Assembly (NCBI GenBank): GCA_019247975.1
Contig: JAFBAD010000115.1
Location: 1 to 16,518, forward strand
DNA from: Acidimicrobiia bacterium
GTDB lineage: Bacteria; Actinomycetota; Acidimicrobiia; Acidimicrobiales; Iamiaceae
Length of the DNA: 16,518 nt
Direction: 5' to 3'
Part shown: one piece after another, positions 13,580-16,518 of the stretch
Layout of the letters: each line of letters opens with the position of its first letter
Position numbering within the stretch: position 1 is the first letter of the stretch
Position numbers and translations under genes: made by a program
Notes under the pieces: model-generated
Told to the model about the DNA's origin: nothing
What the model saw: only the letters and a program-made list of their open reading frames with translations
Database searches by the model: none

Positions 13580-13780
13580 GTGAAGGTCCTGCTCCGCAAC
13601 CCGCGTCGTGAGGTGGAGGTCGCCGGCCCGATCAGCATCGTCGCCATGCTCGACCGCCTCGGCTACCACCGCGACCAGGTGCTGGTGATCAGGGGCGACA
13701 CGCTCATCCCCGGCGACGCGATGCTCCGCGACGAGGACCAGGTCGAGGTCCGGCCGGTCATCTCGGGAGGCGCCCTGTGA
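13580..13780 (+). CDS. ttuB: ThiS/MoaD-like ubiquitin-fold sulfur carrier, probable TtuB
   Basis: A 66-residue beta-grasp protein: MKVLLRNPRREVEV, then SIVAMLDRLGYHRDQVLVIRG, then PGDAMLRDEDQVEVRPVISGG. This is the strand pattern and Gly-Gly end of ThiS/MoaD/TtuB sulfur carriers. In this family the C-terminal Gly is adenylated by an E1-like enzyme and converted to a thiocarboxylate. Here Gly63-Gly64 is followed by Ala65-Leu66, so the tail would need trimming, or the protein would not act in the standard way. The GTG start overlaps no other gene. The stop overlaps the ttuA GTG (GTGA), which makes ttuA the likely sulfur acceptor partner; on sequence alone a ThiS or MoaD role is equally possible. 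No E1 partner (TtuC/ThiF/MoeB) is in the window. Confidence 0.78.
   Translation: MKVLLRNPRREVEVAGPISIVAMLDRLGYHRDQVLVIRGDTLIPGDAMLRDEDQVEVRPVISGGAL
13765..13770 (+). promoter_or_regulatory. Shine-Dalgarno of ttuA, coding the carrier's Gly-Gly
   Basis: GGGAGG lies 6 nt before the ttuA GTG at 13777, an ideal spacing. In the carrier reading frame these bases fall in Ser62-Gly63-Gly64, so the functional Gly-Gly codons (GGA GGC, 13766-13771) are also the ribosome binding site of the next gene. It supports the GTG start of ttuA. Confidence 0.75.
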
Positions 13781-14715
13781 AGTGCAGGGTCTGCCGCGGG
13801 CCGGCGATCATCGACGTCCGCCGCCACAACGCCAACTTCTGCCGGGAGCACTTCCTGCGGCTGTGCCGCGACCAGGTGGCGAAGGCCATCGCGGACTTCG
13901 ACATGATCAGGCCGGGGGAGCGGGTGCTCGTCGCGGTGTCGGGCGGCAAGGACTCGCTGGCCCTGTGGGACCTCCTCCTCGACCTCGGCTACGAGGCCGA
14001 CGGTCTCGTGATCGGGCTCGGCATCGGCGAGTACAGCGACGAGTCGACCAGCTACGCGGTCGCGTACGCCGAGGCGAAGGGCGTGGCGCTGCAGCGCATC
14101 GACCTGCGCGACGACTACGGGTTCGACGTGCCGACCGCCGCGCACGCGTCGCGTCGGGTGCCGTGCTCGGCGTGCGGCCTCACCAAGCGCCACCTGTTCG
14201 ACCAGGCCGCTCGCGACGGCGGCTACGACGTGGTGGTGACCGGCCACAACCTCGACGACGAGGCGGCGGTGCTCTTCGGCAACGTGCTGCGCTGGCAGAA
14301 CGACTACCTGGCCCGCCAGCTCCCCGTGCTGCCCGCCGGCGACGGCTTCCCCCGCAAGGCGAAGCCGCTCGTGCGCCTGGCCGAGCGCGAGACCGCGGCG
14401 TACTGCGTGCTCCAGGGCCTCGACTACGTGGTCGAGGAGTGCCCCATGGCCGCCGGCAACCGCCACCTCGGCTACAAGGAGGCGCTCGACGGCGTCGAGC
14501 GGTCCTCGCCGGGCACGAAGCACGCCTTCTACTTCGGCTTCCTCGATCGCGCCGCCGAGCTGTTCGCGTCGGGCGTCGCCGAGGGGGAGGGCAAGGCCGA
14601 TCTCGGTCGGTGCGAGCGCTGCGGCTCGCCGAGCGCGACGGAGATCTGCACGTTCTGCCGGCTGGTCGAGCAGGCCGCCGGGGCCGAGCCGGTCGCGCTG
14701 CGGCCGCGCCGATGA
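13777..14715 (+). CDS. ttuA: tRNA 2-thiolation enzyme, TtuA type (TtcA/Ncs6 family)
   Basis: A 312-residue PP-loop ATPase with every TtuA hallmark. Seen: an N-terminal zinc site (Cys3, Cys6, Cys22, His25), the PP-loop SGGKDS at 55-60, Cys130 and Cys133 in PCSACG plus Cys222 in EECPMA, which correspond to the [4Fe-4S] ligands of Thermus thermophilus TtuA, TGHNLDDEA at 155-163, and a C-terminal zinc site (Cys279, Cys282, Cys291, Cys294). TtuA adenylates uridine/ribothymidine 54 in the tRNA T-loop and inserts sulfur delivered by thiocarboxylated TtuB, giving 2-thioribothymidine. TtcA (position 32) lacks these zinc fingers and Ncs6 acts at position 34; the double zinc finger and the neighbours favour TtuA. 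It overlaps the carrier gene by 4 nt; trmI follows after 28 nt. Confidence 0.85.
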   Translation: MKCRVCRGPAIIDVRRHNANFCREHFLRLCRDQVAKAIADFDMIRPGERVLVAVSGGKDSLALWDLLLDLGYEADGLVIGLGIGEYSDESTSYAVAYAEAKGVALQRIDLRDDYGFDVPTAAHASRRVPCSACGLTKRHLFDQAARDGGYDVVVTGHNLDDEAAVLFGNVLRWQNDYLARQLPVLPAGDGFPRKAKPLVRLAERETAAYCVLQGLDYVVEECPMAAGNRHLGYKEALDGVERSSPGTKHAFYFGFLDRAAELFASGVAEGEGKADLGRCERCGSPSATEICTFCRLVEQAAGAEPVALRPRR

Positions 14716-14743
14716 ACGTCGGGCGCCCCACGGACGGCCGCAG

Positions 14744-15520
14744 ATGACGCGGCAGCCGTTCGCGGCGGGCGACCGCGTGCTGCTGGTGGACAGCAAGCTG
14801 CGCCGCTACCTCGTGGTGCTGGCCGAGGGCGGCGAGTTCCACTCCCACGCCGGCTTCGTGCCGCACGAGCAGCTGATCGGCCAGGAGGACGGCACGGTCG
14901 TCACCTCCACCCGCAACGCGCGGTACACGGCGTTCCGGCCCACGCTCACCGACTTCGTGCTGAAGATGCCGCGCGGCGCGCAGGTCATCTATCCGAAGGA
15001 CCTCGGTCCGCTGCTGCTGCTGGCCGACGTGTACCCGGGCGCCCGGGTGTTCGAGTCAGGCGTCGGATCGGGCGCGCTGTCGATGACGCTGCTGCGGGCC
15101 GGCGCAGAGGTGTTCGGCTACGAGCTGCGCGAGGACTTCGCGGCGCGAGCGCAGCGCAACGTCGAGTCGTTCATGGGCGCTGACGTGCTCGAGCGCTACG
15201 AGGTCGAGGTCCGCGACTCCTACGAGGGCATCGACCACCGCGACCTCGATCGGGTCGTGCTCGACCTGCCCGAGCCGTGGCGGGTCGTGCCCCACGCCGA
15301 GAAGGTCCTGCGCCCCGGCGGCATCTTCGTCGCCTACACGCCGAGCATCGTGCAGGTCAGCCAGCTGCGCCAGGCGCTCGACTCGAGCGGGTTCCAGCTG
15401 GCCGAGACGGTCGAGGTGCTCAACCGCACCTGGCACGTCGAGGGCGCGTCGGTGCGGCCCGACCACCGGATGGTCGCGCACACCGGCTTCCTCACCCACG
15501 CCCGGCTGCTGCAGAGCTAG
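14744..15520 (+). CDS. trmI: tRNA (adenine(58)-N1)-methyltransferase TrmI
   Basis: A 258-residue S-adenosylmethionine-dependent methyltransferase making m1A58 in the tRNA T-loop, slightly shorter than the Mycobacterium homologue Rv2118c (280). Seen: a small N-terminal beta domain, the RNA-contact segment YTAFRPTLTDFVLKMPRGAQ at 61-80, the SAM-binding motif VFESGVGSGALS at 102-113, the acidic ribose-binding Glu in YELRED, the catalytic-site motif LDLPEPW near residue 173, and RPDHRMVAHTGFL at the C-terminus. The enzyme works as a tetramer in its relatives. In Thermus, m1A58 stimulates 2-thiolation of position 54, the reaction expected for the gene directly upstream. The ATG start has only a weak ribosome binding site; the ATG at 14712 is out of frame. 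Confidence 0.93.
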   Translation: MTRQPFAAGDRVLLVDSKLRRYLVVLAEGGEFHSHAGFVPHEQLIGQEDGTVVTSTRNARYTAFRPTLTDFVLKMPRGAQVIYPKDLGPLLLLADVYPGARVFESGVGSGALSMTLLRAGAEVFGYELREDFAARAQRNVESFMGADVLERYEVEVRDSYEGIDHRDLDRVVLDLPEPWRVVPHAEKVLRPGGIFVAYTPSIVQVSQLRQALDSSGFQLAETVEVLNRTWHVEGASVRPDHRMVAHTGFLTHARLLQS

Positions 15521-15527
15521 GACCACC

Positions 15528-16518
15528 GTGAACGCGCTGGACGTGGCGCTGGCGGCGATGATGGTCGCGGGCGGTCTCGCGGGGTGGCGGCTCGGCCTGC
15601 TCACGAGGGCGCTGTCGTGGGCCGGCCTCGGTCTGGGCGTGCTGCTCGCGGCGCGCCTGCTGCCGGGCGTCGTCCGCTCGGCCGACGACGCGTCGAGCGG
15701 GCGCACCGAGCTCGCGCTCATCGGGATCGGGTTGCTGATGGCCGGCGCGTTCCTCGGCCAGGCGGTCGGGCTGATCGCCGGGACCAGGCTCCGGCTCGGC
15801 GTGCGGGGGCCGCGGGCGCGACAGGCCGACTCGATCGGCGGCGCGGTCGCCGGCGTGGTCGGCGTGCTCGTCGCGGTCTGGCTGGTGGTGCCGGCCCTGG
15901 CCGACGTGCCGGGTACCGCAGCGCGCCAGGCCCGCGGCTCGCGGATCGCGCGTGCCGTCACCGACGTGTTCCCACCGGCGCCGGACGCGACCAGCACGCT
16001 CCGGCGGCTGCTCGGCGACGGCTACCCGCGCGTCTTCGACAGCTTCGGCCCCACCCCGAAGTCGGGTCCGCCGCCCCGCGTGTCGGGCATCGACGAGGCG
16101 ACCTCGGCCCGGGCGGTCGCATCCACCGTGAAGGTGGTGGGGGAGGCCTGCGGACGCATCCAGGAGGGCACGGGCTGGGTGGCGAAGCCCGGACTGGTGG
16201 TCACCAACGCGCACGTGGTCAGCGGTGAGCCGCGCACCACGTTGGAGCGGTCCGACGGCTCCCGGGTCGACGCACTGGTCGTCGTGTTCGACCCGTCACG
16301 CGACCTCGCCGTGCTGTCGGCGCCGTCGCTGGGCCGCCCGGCCCTGCCGCTCGGCCGGGTCGACGTGGGAGCCAAGGGTGCGGTGTTCGGCCACCCCGGC
16401 GGCGGCCCGCTCGTGGCGTCGCCGTTCCGGATCGACCAGCGCATCCGGGCCATCGGTCGCGACATCTACGGGGAACGCCGCACCGAACGGGACGTGCTCG
16501 TGCTCGCCTCGCACCTCG
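15528..16518 (+). CDS. MarP-like membrane serine protease (CvpA domain plus trypsin domain), 3' end missing
   Basis: 330 codons are visible before the window edge. The GTG start lies 7 nt after the trmI stop, with AGGA at 15519-15522. Residues 1-125 hold four hydrophobic helices (about 4-24, 28-48, 62-85, 103-125) as in CvpA/colicin V production domains. A linker of about 70 residues leads to a trypsin-like domain with GTGWVAKPGLVVTNAHVV, catalytic His229, and DPSRDLAVL with catalytic Asp259; the Ser of the GDSGG motif lies beyond the edge. Cys208, 21 residues before the His, sits where Mycobacterium MarP (Rv3671c) has its regulatory disulfide Cys214. MarP is an extracytoplasmic protease needed for acid and oxidative stress resistance and acts on cell-wall hydrolases; a related envelope role is likely. 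Confidence 0.88.
   Translation, partial: MNALDVALAAMMVAGGLAGWRLGLLTRALSWAGLGLGVLLAARLLPGVVRSADDASSGRTELALIGIGLLMAGAFLGQAVGLIAGTRLRLGVRGPRARQADSIGGAVAGVVGVLVAVWLVVPALADVPGTAARQARGSRIARAVTDVFPPAPDATSTLRRLLGDGYPRVFDSFGPTPKSGPPPRVSGIDEATSARAVASTVKVVGEACGRIQEGTGWVAKPGLVVTNAHVVSGEPRTTLERSDGSRVDALVVVFDPSRDLAVLSAPSLGRPALPLGRVDVGAKGAVFGHPGGGPLVASPFRIDQRIRAIGRDIYGERRTERDVLVLASHL

Noticed and set aside
12029..13669. 546-codon open frame on the minus strand
   Set aside because: It spans five plus-strand genes with good starts and overlaps; its product is repetitive His/Arg/Glu/Asp-rich with no recognisable domain.

Overview
The window is compact, very GC-rich DNA (third codon positions almost all G or C) with many GTG starts and short gaps. 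A carboxypeptidase, a MarP-type protease, TrmI and a split NDP-forming acyl-CoA synthetase occur together. Five genes have a TANNNT-type -10 box only 6-9 nt before a GTG start, a leaderless arrangement. All this points to a high-GC actinobacterium; the class Acidimicrobiia is my best guess, inferred from overall flavour and not from a marker gene. No rRNA, tRNA, CRISPR, insertion sequence or phage module is visible. No stretch over 300 bases lacks a gene; the longest gap is about 110 bases.

Layout. (1) 1-2046, minus strand: transketolase followed by the first 17 codons of a probable transaldolase, i.e. the non-oxidative pentose phosphate pathway. (2) 2106-3595, plus: an aldehyde dehydrogenase with a KstR-like palindrome over its promoter, ended by a perfect 39-nt palindrome shared with the converging operon. 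(3) 3638-6263, minus: nagA (GlcNAc-6-phosphate deacetylase), a small beta-rich unknown, and a FIST-domain sensory protein. (4) 6307-6927, plus: a TetR regulator divergent from nagA. (5) 6941-8425, minus: a GH84 N-acetylglucosaminidase converging on tetR. (6) 8490-16518, plus: a long co-directional run. It begins with the two genes of an NDP-forming acyl-CoA synthetase, then dacB (PBP4-type carboxypeptidase), a LON substrate-binding-domain protein and three small proteins, two of them membrane proteins. After a possible new promoter come a ThiS/MoaD-like sulfur carrier, a TtuA-type tRNA thiolase, TrmI (m1A58 methyltransferase) and a MarP-like membrane protease cut by the window edge.

How the genes fit together. 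The most interesting unit is carrier-ttuA-trmI. In Thermus, TtuB/TtuA thiolate tRNA position 54 and TrmI methylates A58, and m1A58 promotes the thiolation; here the three genes form one apparent operon. The carrier gene ends Gly-Gly-Ala-Leu instead of at Gly-Gly, and the Gly-Gly codons are also the Shine-Dalgarno sequence of ttuA. The centre of the window holds amino-sugar functions (nagA and GH84) around a TetR gene. The dacB and MarP-like genes act at the cell envelope.
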